DNA of 63,586 bases from Pontimicrobium aquaticum (GCF_005047595.1 NZ_SUPL01000010.1:1-63586), one strand, 5' to 3'; numbered from the stretch's first letter, positions 17,984 through 28,131 are shown. Numbers and translations are program-made. Notes: generated by a model not told the origin, from the letters alone.

Positions 17984-18937
17984 TTAGTCTTTATAAACTC
18001 CCATTTGAGAATATTTTTCCATACGTTGTTTTACCAATTCCTTTGGTGATAAGTTTTTAAATTGGTCATAAGATTTTACAATTGCATTACTAACTGCTAC
18101 AAATGTTGCTTCTCTATCTTTATGTGCGCCTCCTAGAGGTTCTTTAATAATTTCGTCTATAACCTTAAGTCGCTTTCCATCTTTTGCTGTTAGCTTTAAT
18201 GCTTCGGCTGCTTGTTCTTTAAACTCCCAACTTCTCCATAAGATAGATGAGCAGTTCTCTGGAGAAATAACCGAATACCAAGTATTTTCAAGCATTAATA
18301 TTTTATCGCCTACACCAATTCCTAAAGCACCTCCTGATGCTCCTTCACCTATTACAACACATATAATTGGTACTTTTAAACGTGTCATTTCTAAAATATT
18401 TCTAGCAATGGCTTCACCTTGCCCACGTTCTTCGGCTTCTAAACCAGGGTAAGCTCCAGGAGTATCAATAAGTGTTACAACAGGGACTCCAAATTTCTCA
18501 GCAGATTTCATTAAGCGCAATGCTTTTCTATAACCTTCAGGATTTGCCATTCCAAAGTTTCTGTACTGCCTTGTTTTGGTATTGTATCCTTTTTGCTGAC
18601 CTATAAACATAAAACTTTGGTCTCCAATTTTACCGAGCCCACCAACCATAGCTTTATCGTCCTTTACATTTCTGTCTCCATGTAGTTCTAAAAATGTATC
18701 ACCACAAATTGCTTTAATATAATCTAAAGTGTATGGTCTGTTAGGGTGTCTTGATAATTGTACTCGTTGCCAAGCGGTTAGGTTTTTATAGATATCCTTT
18801 TTTGCCTCGTCTAATTTTTTTTCTATTTGTTTACAGGTTTCTGTAACATCTACTTCACTCTCTTCACCAATAAGTTGGCATTTTTGCAGTTGTTCTTCCA
18901 ACTCTTTAATTGGGAGCTCAAATTCTAAATATTCCAT
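17984..18937 (-). CDS. accA: Acetyl-CoA carboxylase carboxyltransferase subunit alpha
   Basis: A 317-aa protein; with AccD it transfers carboxylate from biotin to acetyl-CoA in fatty-acid synthesis. Signature stretches: [62 protein letters not shown] and [16 protein letters not shown]. Length matches the family. It is monocistronic by spacing, with a terminator downstream. Confidence 0.97.
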   Translation of the reverse strand: MEYLEFELPIKELEEQLQKCQLIGEESEVDVTETCKQIEKKLDEAKKDIYKNLTAWQRVQLSRHPNRPYTLDYIKAICGDTFLELHGDRNVKDDKAMVGGLGKIGDQSFMFIGQQKGYNTKTRQYRNFGMANPEGYRKALRLMKSAEKFGVPVVTLIDTPGAYPGLEAEERGQGEAIARNILEMTRLKVPIICVVIGEGASGGALGIGVGDKILMLENTWYSVISPENCSSILWRSWEFKEQAAEALKLTAKDGKRLKVIDEIIKEPLGGAHKDREATFVAVSNAIVKSYDQFKNLSPKELVKQRMEKYSQMGVYKD

Positions 18938-19094
18938 AGAAATTTAAGTTTGTTAGTTAGCCTACAAAATTACATATTTTATTTTGTTTTAAAATTAGAA
19001 ACAAAATGAAATGCTGTTTTAATTTATGAAATATTATATATCAAACAATTACGTACAGTAATGATAGATCTTTTTTTAAAAAGGAGTAACTAAT

Positions 19095-19985
19095 TTATAG
19101 TGTTTTTTTCTTTTCTGAGTTTTTTAATATGCCATTGAGTATAACAACACTAAATATTATAAAGGCTCCTAAGTAAAATTCTAAACTCATTTTTTCTTTG
19201 ATTGGAAACAAAATAATAGCTAATACTATTCCATAAATAGGCTCTAAATTATAAGTTAACACAACAGTATATGGACTTATATATTTCATAATATAAACTG
19301 CCGCAATAAAAGCATATGCTGTACAGATAGAGCCAAGTATGAAAAGGTATAACCAATCTAAATTACTTAAAATAAAAAAATCTTTACTAAATCCTTCTCC
19401 AAAAAAAATGATAAATAATGATATAAATAGTACGCCACTTATAAACTCGTAAAATGAAATAACAGATGCGCTATAGCGCTTTACAAATTTTCCATTTATT
19501 ACTGCAAATAAGGACGAAAAAAAGGCTGAAGCTATTCCTAGTAAAATTCCGTTTAAGTATTTTAATTCGGTTTTTGTAATTAACCAAACACCAAAAACAA
19601 CCATAATTCCAAATACTATTTCATACCATATTATGCTTCGCTTAAAGAATATAGGTTCAATAAAAGATGCAAAAAAAGCACCAGTAGAAAACATTGCTAA
19701 TGCAATTGAGATATTGGATTGCTCTATGGACTCAAAAAATGTAATCCAATGTAGTGCGATAATAATTCCTGCTAAAAAGAATTTAAGAATTGCTTTTAAA
19801 TTAATAGTTAGATTAATCTTCCTGAATTTTAAATAACCTATTAAAATTACTGAAGCTATTAGCATTCTAAACCACACTAAAGGTATGGATCCAATTGAAA
19901 TAAGCTCTCCTAAAATTGCTGTAAATCCAGCAATAAAAACAAGTAAATGAAGATGTAAATAGTTTTTTAGTTTATCGCTTAGCAT
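19095..19985 (-). CDS. EamA/DMT-family transporter
   Basis: A 296-aa, very hydrophobic protein with about ten TM segments in two EamA-type halves (first half near LVFIAGFTAILGELISIGSIP, second near SFYEFISGVLFISLF). Such proteins export metabolites or amino acids; the substrate cannot be told from sequence. Its start overlaps the 3' end of the LptF/G gene by 14 bases, so the two are probably co-transcribed. Confidence 0.85.
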   Translation of the reverse strand: MLSDKLKNYLHLHLLVFIAGFTAILGELISIGSIPLVWFRMLIASVILIGYLKFRKINLTINLKAILKFFLAGIIIALHWITFFESIEQSNISIALAMFSTGAFFASFIEPIFFKRSIIWYEIVFGIMVVFGVWLITKTELKYLNGILLGIASAFFSSLFAVINGKFVKRYSASVISFYEFISGVLFISLFIIFFGEGFSKDFFILSNLDWLYLFILGSICTAYAFIAAVYIMKYISPYTVVLTYNLEPIYGIVLAIILFPIKEKMSLEFYLGAFIIFSVVILNGILKNSEKKKTL

Positions 19986-21048
19986 TATAAAGTAGATAGA
20001 TAGCTAAGGTACCAAAAATGATATTAGGAAACCATACTGCTATTGCTGGCGAAAAATTTGACTGTTCTGCCATAACACCAAAAACCTTATCAAAAAACAC
20101 ATAAATCATAGCAATAAAAATTCCAAAGGCAAGGTTAACTCCCATTCCTCCTCTTCGTTTCCTTGAAGATACTGCCACAGCAATAATGGTAAGTATAAAA
20201 ATAGAAACAGGTAAGCTCCATTTTTTGTAGAGCACCACTTTATATCTGCCAATGTTTGATGAGCCTCGGGACTCTTCCTTTTTTATAAATGCATTAAGGT
20301 CTACGTAACTAAGCGTTTCTGCAATGTATTTTACTGGCATTAAATCTTCTAAATCAAATACAAACAATGTATCTAATCTTCTTTTTTGAATAATTTCATC
20401 ATCATTCTCTCCAATAATTCTCTTAACATATTGTCTCAATCTATATGTACTATCTCGTTCAACATAGTTAATATTGTCTGCCTCAATTTTATAAATAAGC
20501 TTGTTATCTTCAAAGTGTTCTAAAGTAAATTGTCTTCCAGAATTATTTTCTGCATCAAACTCTTTTACATAAATAACATCGTTCTCATTTATTTGCCTAT
20601 AGAGTTGTTCGCTATCTATAGCTTTTTTATTACCACTTAGATAATTATAGTAAAACTGATTAAACCCTCTACTTGCATTTGGTGCCAAATACATACCCAA
20701 TATAAGTGCAAACAAAGCTACTATTACTGACCCAATTATATAAGGTCTTAAAAATCTTGAAAAAGAAACACCCGAACTTAAAAAGGCAATAACCTCGGTG
20801 TTATTAGCTAATTTAGATGTAAAAAAGATAACTGATAAAAATAAAAATAAGGGAAATAAAAGGTTCGCAAAATAAATTGTAAAATCTAAAAAGTACTGAG
20901 CTACTTCTGGAAAAGGCACATTATTAGCAAGTATTTTATCGATTTTTTCAGATAGATGTACTGTAATCCCTATGGGAATAAACAATAGTAACATCATTAA
21001 AAATGTTACTAGATATCGCTTTAATATGTACCAATCAAGTATTTTCAC
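19972..21048 (-). CDS. LptF/LptG-family permease
   Basis: A 358-aa inner-membrane protein of the YjgP/YjgQ family: three TM helices at the N-terminus (residues about 13-115), a large beta-rich periplasmic domain (about 130-260), then three TM helices at the C-terminus (SLPVSIFILTIIAVAVSS, GIFIAMIYVFFDKVF, IFGTLAIYLLY). The family forms the LPS-extracting LptB2FG transporter. It begins 3 bases after tgt ends, an order common in Bacteroidota. Whether it is LptF or LptG is not clear. Confidence 0.88.
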   Translation of the reverse strand: MKILDWYILKRYLVTFLMMLLLFIPIGITVHLSEKIDKILANNVPFPEVAQYFLDFTIYFANLLFPLFLFLSVIFFTSKLANNTEVIAFLSSGVSFSRFLRPYIIGSVIVALFALILGMYLAPNASRGFNQFYYNYLSGNKKAIDSEQLYRQINENDVIYVKEFDAENNSGRQFTLEHFEDNKLIYKIEADNINYVERDSTYRLRQYVKRIIGENDDEIIQKRRLDTLFVFDLEDLMPVKYIAETLSYVDLNAFIKKEESRGSSNIGRYKVVLYKKWSLPVSIFILTIIAVAVSSRKRRGGMGVNLAFGIFIAMIYVFFDKVFGVMAEQSNFSPAIAVWFPNIIFGTLAIYLLYNAKR

Positions 21049-21051
21049 TAA

Positions 21052-22182
21052 CTACAAACGCTTATCCATTTGTTTAACCATATTGTCTTTCCAAGTTCTA
21101 AAATCTCCTGCTAATATATGTTTTCTAGCTTCACGTACCAACCATAAATAAAATCCTAAATTATGAATGGTTGCTATTTGCGCACCTAACCTTTCGTTAA
21201 CACTAAAAAGATGACGCAAATAAGCTTTGGTATAATCTGTATCTACATAAGTTATTCCCATTTCATCGACTGGCGAAAAATCGTCTTCCCACTTTTTATT
21301 TTTAATATTTATAGTTCCATGAGCGGTAAACAACATACCATTACGTGCATTACGAGTTGGCATCACGCAATCGAACATATCTACACCTAAAGCAATATTT
21401 TCTAAAATATTTATTGGTGTTCCAACTCCCATTAAATAACGTGGTTTATCTTCGGGAAGTATATTACAAACCACATCAGTCATCGTATACATTTCTTCTG
21501 CTGGTTCACCAACAGAAAGTCCTCCAATGGCATTACCAACAGCTCCAGAATTTGCAATATATTCAGCAGACTGCATTCTTAAGTCTTTATAAGTACTTCC
21601 TTGTACAATCGGAAAAAATGCCTGATTATAATCATATTTTAAAGGTGTTTTCTCTAGATGGTTTATACACCTATCTAACCAACGATGCGTCATGTGCATA
21701 GAGCGTTTTGCGTAATTATAATCGCAAGGATAAGGAGTACATTCATCAAAAGCCATGATAATATCAGCTCCTATAGCTCGCTGTATTTCCATCACATTTT
21801 CAGGTGTAAAAGTGTGATAACTTCCATCTATGTGGCTTTTAAATTTCACACCTTCTTCCTTTATTTTTCTATTTGCAGATAAAGAATATACCTGGTAGCC
21901 ACCAGAATCGGTTAAAATATTTCTACCCCAATTCATAAATTTATGTAAGCCTCCTGCTTTCTCTAAAATAGTTGTTTGTGGTCTTAAGTATAAATGATAG
22001 GTATTACCAAGAATAATGTCTGGGTTAATATCATTTTTTAACTCCCGCTGATGCACGCCTTTAACCGAAGCTACAGTACCAACAGGCATAAATATTGGTG
22101 TTTCAATTTTACCATGATCTGTAGTAATACTTCCAGCTCTAGCTTTACTTTGAGAATCCTTCCCTTCTAGTTTAAAAATCAT
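21052..22182 (-). CDS. tgt: Queuine tRNA-guanine transglycosylase
   Basis: A 376-aa enzyme that exchanges guanine-34 for the queuine precursor in GUN-anticodon tRNAs. Motifs: PIFMPVGTVASVKG, GNTYHLYLRP, nucleophile/base region DSGGYQVYSLS and IGADIIMAFDECTPYP, IGGLSVGEPAEEM and the DCVMPTRNARNG segment. The usual CxCxxC-H zinc site near the C-terminus is not obvious: the segment after TINIKNKKW lacks these cysteines. I take this as the zinc-less form frequent in Bacteroidota, an inference worth checking. Confidence 0.93.
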   Translation of the reverse strand: MIFKLEGKDSQSKARAGSITTDHGKIETPIFMPVGTVASVKGVHQRELKNDINPDIILGNTYHLYLRPQTTILEKAGGLHKFMNWGRNILTDSGGYQVYSLSANRKIKEEGVKFKSHIDGSYHTFTPENVMEIQRAIGADIIMAFDECTPYPCDYNYAKRSMHMTHRWLDRCINHLEKTPLKYDYNQAFFPIVQGSTYKDLRMQSAEYIANSGAVGNAIGGLSVGEPAEEMYTMTDVVCNILPEDKPRYLMGVGTPINILENIALGVDMFDCVMPTRNARNGMLFTAHGTINIKNKKWEDDFSPVDEMGITYVDTDYTKAYLRHLFSVNERLGAQIATIHNLGFYLWLVREARKHILAGDFRTWKDNMVKQMDKRL

Positions 22183-22319
22183 TCATTTATTTTATCGCCA
22201 GCAAAGATAATTAACTCAAATTTCTAACCATTAGAATTCTAATTAAATTAACTTATTAACAATACTAAAAGCTTTTTAACAATGCTATGATTTTCCTTTT
22301 TTTAAACCCTCTAAAAACC

Positions 22320-22327
22320 TATTTTTG
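22320..22327 (+). promoter_or_regulatory. -7 element of the transketolase promoter
   Basis: TATTTTTG matches the TAnnTTTG -7 element and lies 25 bases before the ATG at 22352. No clear TTG -33 box sits 19-20 bases upstream. The in-frame TTG at 22325 lies inside this element and is therefore unlikely to be a start codon. Confidence 0.5.
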
Positions 22328-22351
22328 CGCCTTAAAAGTAACTCACTTAAC

Positions 22352-23197
22352 ATGCCAAACACACAACAACTAAAGGACTTAACTATACAAGTTCGAAGAG
22401 ACATTTTAAGAATGGTACATAAAGTAAATTCTGGTCACCCAGGTGGTTCACTTGGTTGTGCCGAATTTTTTGTAGCACTCTACAATGAAATCATGGATAG
22501 AAACGAAGGTTTTAATATGGACGGAATTGAAGAAGATCTTTTCTTCTTATCAAATGGTCATATTTCTCCAGTTTATTATAGCGTTTTAGCTAGATCTGGA
22601 TATTTCCCAGTAAAAGAACTTAACACCTTTAGACTTATTAATTCTAGATTACAAGGCCATCCAACAACTCACGAAGGTTTACCAGGAATAAGAATTGCTT
22701 CTGGCTCTTTAGGTCAAGGAATGTCTGTCGCTATTGGAGCAGCTCAAGCAAAAAAATTAAATAATGACAGTCATTTAATTTATAGTTTACATGGTGACGG
22801 TGAGCTACAAGAAGGTCAAAACTGGGAAGCCATTATGTATGCTTCAGCAAAAAAAGTAGATAATTTAATTGCTACCGTTGATTTAAACGGAAAGCAGATT
22901 GATGGCGCTACTGATGATGTATTAGCCATGGGAAATATAAAAGCTAAATTTGAAGCTTTTGATTGGACAGTTGTAGAAATAAAAGAAGGAAATGATATAG
23001 ATGCTATTTTAAAAGGAATGGCTGAAGCTAAATCTAAAACAGGACAAGGAAAACCAGTTTGCGTTTTATTAGAAACAATGATGGGTAATGGCGTAGATTT
23101 TATGATGCATACTCATGCTTGGCATGGTAAAGCGCCAAACGATGAGCAATTAGCGTCTGCTTTAAGTCAAAACCCAGAAACTTTAGGTGATTACTAA
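22352..23197 (+). CDS. Transketolase, N-terminal (TPP-binding) subunit
   Basis: A 281-aa half-transketolase for the non-oxidative pentose phosphate pathway. It contains the HPGGS motif, [12 protein letters not shown] and the TPP signature [13 protein letters not shown] ending in a DLNGKQIDG stretch. I chose ATG 22352 because the upstream TTG overlaps the promoter element. The partner pyrimidine-binding subunit follows after 16 bases, so both are made together and assemble into one enzyme. Confidence 0.93.
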   Translation: MPNTQQLKDLTIQVRRDILRMVHKVNSGHPGGSLGCAEFFVALYNEIMDRNEGFNMDGIEEDLFFLSNGHISPVYYSVLARSGYFPVKELNTFRLINSRLQGHPTTHEGLPGIRIASGSLGQGMSVAIGAAQAKKLNNDSHLIYSLHGDGELQEGQNWEAIMYASAKKVDNLIATVDLNGKQIDGATDDVLAMGNIKAKFEAFDWTVVEIKEGNDIDAILKGMAEAKSKTGQGKPVCVLLETMMGNGVDFMMHTHAWHGKAPNDEQLASALSQNPETLGDY

Positions 23198-23213
23198 TTC
23201 AATAAACAAGAGA

Positions 23214-24167
23214 ATGAAAACTTATACATATACAGAAAAAAAAGATACACGCTCTGGTTTTGGAGCTGGTTTAGCAGAATTAGGAAGAACTAACCCTAAC
23301 GTTGTAGCATTATGTGCTGATTTAGTTGGGTCACTTAAAATGGATACATTCATTGAAGAAAATCCTGAGCGTTTTTTCCAAGTAGGAATTGCCGAAGCAA
23401 ATATGATGGGAATTGCAGCTGGTTTAACTATTGGTGGTAAAATTCCTTTCACTGGAACATTTGCAAATTTCTCAACGGGTCGTGTTTACGACCAAATTCG
23501 TCAGTCTATTGCTTATTCAGGAAAAAATGTAAAAATTTGTGCTTCGCATGCTGGCTTAACACTTGGAGAGGATGGTGCTACACACCAAATTCTTGAGGAT
23601 ATAGGACTAATGAAAATGCTACCAGGAATGGTCGTTATTAACCCTTGTGATTATAACCAAACAAAAGCAGCTACACTTGCTATAGCAGAACATAATGGAC
23701 CTGTGTATTTACGTTTTGGAAGACCTTCTGTACCTATTTTTACTTCAGTTGACCAAAAATTTGAAATTGGAAAAGCAGTTAAAATGACTGAAGGTAATGA
23801 TGTAACTATAGTTGCCACAGGACATTTGGTTTGGGAAGCTCTTGAAGCGTCAAAGGCACTATTTGAAGAAGGTATATCTGCTGAAGTAATTAACATACAC
23901 ACCATTAAACCTTTGGATGAAGAAGCTATACTAAATTCTGTAGCAAAAACAAGATGCATTGTTACTGCCGAAGAGCATAACTACCTTGGAGGCTTAGGAG
24001 AAAGTGTATCGCGAGTATTAGCACTAAACAACCCAACACCACAGGAGTTTGTTGCAACTAACGATACATTTGGTGAGTCTGGAACACCTGCACAGCTTAT
24101 GGAAAAATACGGACTTAACAGTACTGCTATCATTAAAAAAGCAAAAACTGTTATAGGTAGAAAATAA
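23214..24167 (+). CDS. Transketolase, C-terminal (pyrimidine-binding) subunit
   Basis: A 317-aa partner half: [20 protein letters not shown] start, catalytic-domain segment [18 protein letters not shown] with the conserved Glu, [14 protein letters not shown] and a C-terminal transketolase domain ([14 protein letters not shown]). ATG 23214 gives the normal N-terminus; a GTG at 23187 inside the upstream gene is in frame but adds unconserved residues. Terminator follows. Confidence 0.93.
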   Translation: MKTYTYTEKKDTRSGFGAGLAELGRTNPNVVALCADLVGSLKMDTFIEENPERFFQVGIAEANMMGIAAGLTIGGKIPFTGTFANFSTGRVYDQIRQSIAYSGKNVKICASHAGLTLGEDGATHQILEDIGLMKMLPGMVVINPCDYNQTKAATLAIAEHNGPVYLRFGRPSVPIFTSVDQKFEIGKAVKMTEGNDVTIVATGHLVWEALEASKALFEEGISAEVINIHTIKPLDEEAILNSVAKTRCIVTAEEHNYLGGLGESVSRVLALNNPTPQEFVATNDTFGESGTPAQLMEKYGLNSTAIIKKAKTVIGRK

Positions 24168-24188
24168 CAGCAAATAATATATTTTATT

Positions 24189-24225
24189 AAAGGTTCTTTT
24201 ATTGATTTAAAAGAACCTTTTTTTA
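24189..24225 (+). terminator. Intrinsic terminator of the transketolase genes
   Basis: The stem AAAGGTTCTTTT (24189-24200) pairs with AAAAGAACCTTT (24209-24220), with an 8-base loop and T-run, directly after the 24167 stop. Confidence 0.88.
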
Positions 24226-24259
24226 TAAATTAATTTTACTCGTAAAAAATAATATAGAC

Positions 24260-24276
24260 TTGGCAACGTTTTTGAT
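24260..24276 (+). promoter_or_regulatory. Sigma54-like (-24/-12) promoter
   Basis: TTGGCA at 24260-24265, then six bases, then TTTGAT: spacing of the GG and TTG blocks matches the -24/-12 consensus, with A in place of C after TTG. The ATG at 24308 follows at a fitting distance. No TAnnTTTG element is better placed. Confidence 0.5.
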
Positions 24277-24307
24277 ACATAAACATTTAAATCTTAAAAC
24301 GAATATT

Positions 24308-24892
24308 ATGAGAAAACTAATTTTATTAGTAGCACTAACAACCACTTGCACATTTGCTTTTGCGCAAAATGGATCATCCTTTGGAATAAAAGGTGGGTTA
24401 AACTATAACGCAAACGGTGATTATTTTGAGTCTATAGGTGATAACGCAAAACATCCTGATAGAAATATTGGCTATCATATTGGTCTGTTTGGTAAAATAG
24501 GTAATCAAGTATATTTTAGACCAGAAATAATGTACACTAAAACTAAAAGTGATTATGACAGTGATGATTTTACAATGGAAAAAATTGATGCTCCTTTATT
24601 GGTAGGAGTTAAAGTTTTAGGACCAATATCAGTTTTTGGAGGTCCTTCATTACAATACATTTTAGATACCGAATTTGATGGTATTTCTATTAATGATGTT
24701 AATAAAGATTTTACTGTTGGACTTAATTTTGGGATTGGTTTAAATCTCAATAAAATTGGTGTAGATTTACGTTATGAAAGAGGTTTTAATGATAACGAAG
24801 CAACCTTTATTAATAACAATGGGCTTGCAAGCACTAGTAGGATTGATACAAGGCCAGATCAATTAATATTGAGTTTTGCTGTAGCATTATAA
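24308..24892 (+). CDS. Outer-membrane beta-barrel (porin-family) protein
   Basis: A 194-aa protein with signal peptide MRKLILLVALTTTCTFAFAQ, then SFGIKGGLNYNA and alternating amphipathic strands to the end (DQLILSFAVAL), typical of the small flavobacterial OMP_b-brl_2 barrels. ATG 24308 gives a proper signal peptide; the upstream TTG at 24260 is part of the promoter. Ligand unknown. Confidence 0.85.
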   Translation: MRKLILLVALTTTCTFAFAQNGSSFGIKGGLNYNANGDYFESIGDNAKHPDRNIGYHIGLFGKIGNQVYFRPEIMYTKTKSDYDSDDFTMEKIDAPLLVGVKVLGPISVFGGPSLQYILDTEFDGISINDVNKDFTVGLNFGIGLNLNKIGVDLRYERGFNDNEATFINNNGLASTSRIDTRPDQLILSFAVAL

Positions 24893-24900
24893 ATATAAAT

Positions 24901-24941
24901 AAAAGAGCCGCTTCTTTAATTGAAGCGGCTCTTTTATTTTA
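24901..24941 (+). terminator. Strong intrinsic terminator, probably two-way
   Basis: The 14-bp perfect stem AAAAGAGCCGCTTC (24901-24914) with its complement (24922-24935), followed by a T-rich tail. It serves the barrel gene and may also end the FKBP gene arriving from the other strand. Confidence 0.92.
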
Positions 24942-24978
24942 TTTTGTCACTGTCAAGATTAGGTGACATAAAATCGAC

Positions 24979-26004
24979 TTAATTGTCAGAATAATCAATC
25001 TTTACTCCTTCGTCTAGATAATCAGGGACACCATTATTATCAGTATCTACTATAGTTCCTGTTTTGATAACAATTTTACCTTCACTATTAGGTTCAGTTC
25101 GGCTAATTTCAAATTCATTAAGTCCAAACGTAGGATCAGAATCTCCTTCATTTATTTCATACTCCTTAGGTTCCAATTCGTTAATAGTTAAAATACCATC
25201 GCCATCATCGTCAGGGTCTATATAATTGGCTACCGTATTATCATTAGTATCGTCATCTGCTACGTTTTTATTATCATTTAAATCTTCAACATAAGATGGA
25301 ACACCATCGCCATCATGATCATTTACCGTATTTTGGAATACTTCAAACCTAAAAATTAAAGGTGAGTACTCAGGAATACCAGGGCTTATTCCAGAAAAAT
25401 ATCCTAAACCAGAAGGTAAGAACATAACACCTACACCTGAGTTATAATAGCTTACGGTACCATCGCCATTTTCTGTAAATGATTCTGCAACACCAAACTC
25501 TGGAATTGCTAAAGCCCATCCTCTAATTAGACCTGTTAAGTCAAAATCTACAGGGTTAACAGAACCATCAAACACACTTTCATCTAATAAATTACCCGAA
25601 TAATTTAATCTAACAGTATCTGTAAAGTTTGGTTTTTCTCCTGCTCCTGGGTTTAATTCTAAAACGTAAAATTCGTAATCTGTATCAGAAAAAATAGTAG
25701 TTTTTCTCATATGGCTCAAACTATCTTTTAGTAGTACATGACCCTCTGGAACTGTTTCACCTTCTTCTAACTTAGTAATAACCAAATCGTTCATGGAAGC
25801 GTTTGGATTATTAACAAAAAACCCAGAATTATAATAATGCGTTTCAAAATAACCCAATAAAGAGTCGTTATCTATAATTTGTTGTTCTGCTCGATCAACT
25901 GTATTATCAGGAGGCGTTGGGTCGTCGTCATCTTCCGATTTGTTACAGGCATTAAACATTAATGATACACTAAAAAGTGCTAACAAATAATATCTAAATT
26001 TCAT
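24979..26004 (-). CDS. FKBP-type peptidyl-prolyl isomerase lipoprotein with Ca-binding-like tail
   Basis: A 341-aa lipoprotein: signal MKFRYYLLALFSVSLMFNAC with lipobox Cys at residue 20, then acidic linker. Residues about 130-235 show an FKBP-like fold (TVRLNYSGNLLDESVFDGS, GLIRGWALAIPEF, PSGLGY). The C-terminus has DxDGDGxPxxxED-type repeats (DHDGDGVPSYVEDLND, DPDDDGDGILTINE, DTDNNGVPDYLDEG), as in TSP3 calcium-binding tails. ATG 26004 was chosen over 26034 because it begins the signal peptide. It resembles gliding-associated Gld-type isomerases but identity is not certain. Confidence 0.85.
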   Translation of the reverse strand: MKFRYYLLALFSVSLMFNACNKSEDDDDPTPPDNTVDRAEQQIIDNDSLLGYFETHYYNSGFFVNNPNASMNDLVITKLEEGETVPEGHVLLKDSLSHMRKTTIFSDTDYEFYVLELNPGAGEKPNFTDTVRLNYSGNLLDESVFDGSVNPVDFDLTGLIRGWALAIPEFGVAESFTENGDGTVSYYNSGVGVMFLPSGLGYFSGISPGIPEYSPLIFRFEVFQNTVNDHDGDGVPSYVEDLNDNKNVADDDTNDNTVANYIDPDDDGDGILTINELEPKEYEINEGDSDPTFGLNEFEISRTEPNSEGKIVIKTGTIVDTDNNGVPDYLDEGVKIDYSDN

Positions 26005-26082
26005 ATTGCTAATTTTTTGTGCTGCAAGATACAATTTTATAATATTTTTGCATCATTACATTAACGTAGTTTTTACATTTTT

Positions 26083-26466
26083 ATGCGAATTGATAAATAC
26101 CTTTGGTGTGTTAGATATTACAAGACTAGAAACATTGCCACAACTGCTTGTAAAAAAGGGCATATAAAAGTAAACGAACAAGTAGTCAAGCCCAGTAGAG
26201 AGGTTTATCCAACCGATATCATAGAGCTTAGAAAAAACCAAATTAACTATAAGCTTGTTGTTAATGATATTCCTCCCAATAGGGTTGGTGCCAAACTTGT
26301 GGACATTTATAGAACCGATATTACACCTAAAGAAGCTTTTGAAGCCCAAGAACTATTAAAATACTCAAAAGATTATTACCGTAAAAAAGGCACTGGAAGA
26401 CCTACCAAAAAAGATAGAAGAAATATAGAAGATTATTTAGACGACACTAATGACGATATTGAATAA
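26083..26466 (+). CDS. S4-domain RNA-binding protein (HslR-like)
   Basis: A 127-aa protein beginning MRIDKYLWCVRYYKTRNIAT, the S4 RNA-binding fold (residues 1-65), with a basic C-terminus. HslR (Hsp15) in E. coli rescues stalled 50S subunits carrying nascent chains; the same role here is inferred. Its 3' end overlaps the methyltransferase start by 17 bases. Confidence 0.88.
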   Translation: MRIDKYLWCVRYYKTRNIATTACKKGHIKVNEQVVKPSREVYPTDIIELRKNQINYKLVVNDIPPNRVGAKLVDIYRTDITPKEAFEAQELLKYSKDYYRKKGTGRPTKKDRRNIEDYLDDTNDDIE

Positions 26467-27040
26467 AGCATTTTGGGAACAGAAGTATCTTGAAAATAAA
26501 ACTGGCTGGGATATTGGAGACATATCTACACCATTAAAAAGCTATATAGATCAACTAACCAATAAAAATTTAAAAATACTAATTCCTGGTGCTGGCAATA
26601 GTTATGAAGCAGAATATTTATGGAAAAAAGGATTTAAAAATGTGTATGTCGTTGACATTGCAAAACAACCGCTCAAGAATTTAAAACAAAGACTACCTGA
26701 CATTCCAAAGCAACAGCTCCTGAATAAAGACTTTTTTGATTTAAATGATTCGTTTGACTTAATAATAGAGCAAACCTTTTTTTGTGCCTTACAACCCAGC
26801 TTAAGAAAAAAATACGCAAAGAAAATGTACGAATTACTAAACTTAAACGGAAAAATAGCTGGACTTTTATTTGATTTTGAACTCAACAACGAAGGTCCTC
26901 CTTTTGGCGGAAGCAAAGCAGAGTATTTAAACCTATTTACACCTACTTTTTATATAAAAACTTTAAGAGAGTCTTATAATTCAATAAAACCAAGGCAAGG
27001 TAAAGAACTGTTTTTTATCTTTGAAAAAAATAATCAATAA
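26450..27040 (+). CDS. TPMT-family SAM-dependent methyltransferase
   Basis: A 196-aa class I methyltransferase: FWEQKYLENKTGWDIG substrate-side motif, SAM-binding ILIPGAGNSYEAEYL, VYVVDIAKQPL and IIEQTFFCALQP, all marks of the thiopurine-methyltransferase family. In bacteria these methylate selenium, tellurium or thiol compounds; the substrate here is unknown. It overlaps the genes on both sides (17 bases upstream, 1 base TAATG downstream), so translation is coupled. Confidence 0.85.
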   Translation: MTILNKAFWEQKYLENKTGWDIGDISTPLKSYIDQLTNKNLKILIPGAGNSYEAEYLWKKGFKNVYVVDIAKQPLKNLKQRLPDIPKQQLLNKDFFDLNDSFDLIIEQTFFCALQPSLRKKYAKKMYELLNLNGKIAGLLFDFELNNEGPPFGGSKAEYLNLFTPTFYIKTLRESYNSIKPRQGKELFFIFEKNNQ

Positions 27041-27543
27041 TGGCATTAGAGCAAAACAGTATTTTGTCGCATGACGAAATTAACCATAAAATTAAACGTA
27101 TTGCATATCAAATTTACGAGTGCAACGTAGATGAAAAAGAAGTGATTTTAGCAGGAATTGAAAGCAATGGATATATTCTAGCTAAAAAACTAAAAACTGC
27201 TCTTAAAAAAATATCAAATATTGAGCCTTTGCTTTGCAAAGTAATCATTGATAAAAAAAATCCATTATCTGAAATTAAAACATCAATAACACCCAACGAT
27301 TACACAAATAAATCCATAGTACTTATTGACGATGTTTTAAACTCAGGAACCACACTTGTATATGGTGTAAAGCATTTTTTAAATGTTCCTTTAAAACAGT
27401 TTAAAACGGCTGTTTTAGTTAATAGAAATCATAAAAAATATCCAGTAAAAGCAGATTTTAAAGGTATTTCATTATCAACTTCATTACATGAACATATAGA
27501 AATTAAACTTACAGGAAAAGTGTTTGAAGCAGTTTTAAAATAG
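27040..27543 (+). CDS. Phosphoribosyltransferase (PyrR/HPRT-like)
   Basis: A 167-aa type I phosphoribosyltransferase with the PRPP motif KSIVLIDDVLNSGTTLVYG near residue 97. Earlier ILAGIESNGYILAKKL is the second loop. Such enzymes attach ribose-5-phosphate to a base; the base cannot be assigned. Third gene of an overlapping trio; its end overlaps the convergent aroK by 9 bases. Confidence 0.88.
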   Translation: MALEQNSILSHDEINHKIKRIAYQIYECNVDEKEVILAGIESNGYILAKKLKTALKKISNIEPLLCKVIIDKKNPLSEIKTSITPNDYTNKSIVLIDDVLNSGTTLVYGVKHFLNVPLKQFKTAVLVNRNHKKYPVKADFKGISLSTSLHEHIEIKLTGKVFEAVLK

Positions 27544-28056
27544 CTTTGCAACAATGTCTTCGACTATGCTATCAACTGTAGCATTGTTAGTTTCAATAGT
27601 ATAATTTGCTTGGTTATAAAATTGATTTCTTTCAAATAAGTGTTTACCTATAAATTCTTGTAATTCCTCATTTGATTTAACTCTGGTTAATAATGGTCGC
27701 TTTGATGGTTCATTTTCAAGGCGAGAAATAATTGTTTTTATACTAGCATTTAAATAGAAAGACACTACCCCTTTAGTGTTTTTAATTAAATCAAGGTTAG
27801 TTCCGTAACAGGGTGTACCCCCTCCTAGCGATAATACAATATCTTTGTTAGATGTTAATATTTCTTTTAGGTAATTTGTTTCAATTTTTCTAAAGTAAAT
27901 CTCTCCAGAAGAATTAAAAATTTCAGTTATAGACTTTTCTTCCTTTTTTTCTATATAATCATCTAAATCAAAGAAATTATAATTTAATTTCTTTGCCAAA
28001 GACTTACCAATAAAAGACTTACCTGAAGCCATATATCCCATTAAAACTATAATCAT
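27535..28056 (-). CDS. aroK: Shikimate kinase
   Basis: A 173-aa kinase of the aromatic amino-acid pathway, phosphorylating shikimate at the 3-hydroxyl. Walker A GYMASGKSFIGK at residues 7-18, DLDDYIEK with the shikimate-binding Asp, EIYFRKIE and LSLGGGTPCY, then RPLL of the lid. Length is typical. Confidence 0.95.
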   Translation of the reverse strand: MIIVLMGYMASGKSFIGKSLAKKLNYNFFDLDDYIEKKEEKSITEIFNSSGEIYFRKIETNYLKEILTSNKDIVLSLGGGTPCYGTNLDLIKNTKGVVSFYLNASIKTIISRLENEPSKRPLLTRVKSNEELQEFIGKHLFERNQFYNQANYTIETNNATVDSIVEDIVAKLF

Positions 28057-28131
28057 TTTTTCTTTTTTAAATTGATTTTTAATGCTCTAGACATTACTGT
28101 TACAAAAAAACGAAATTTATCTAAAAAAGTA

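Noticed and set aside
22325-22351. TTG start for the transketolase subunit
   Set aside because: The codon lies inside the TATTTTTG promoter element, so it is not expected to be in the mRNA.
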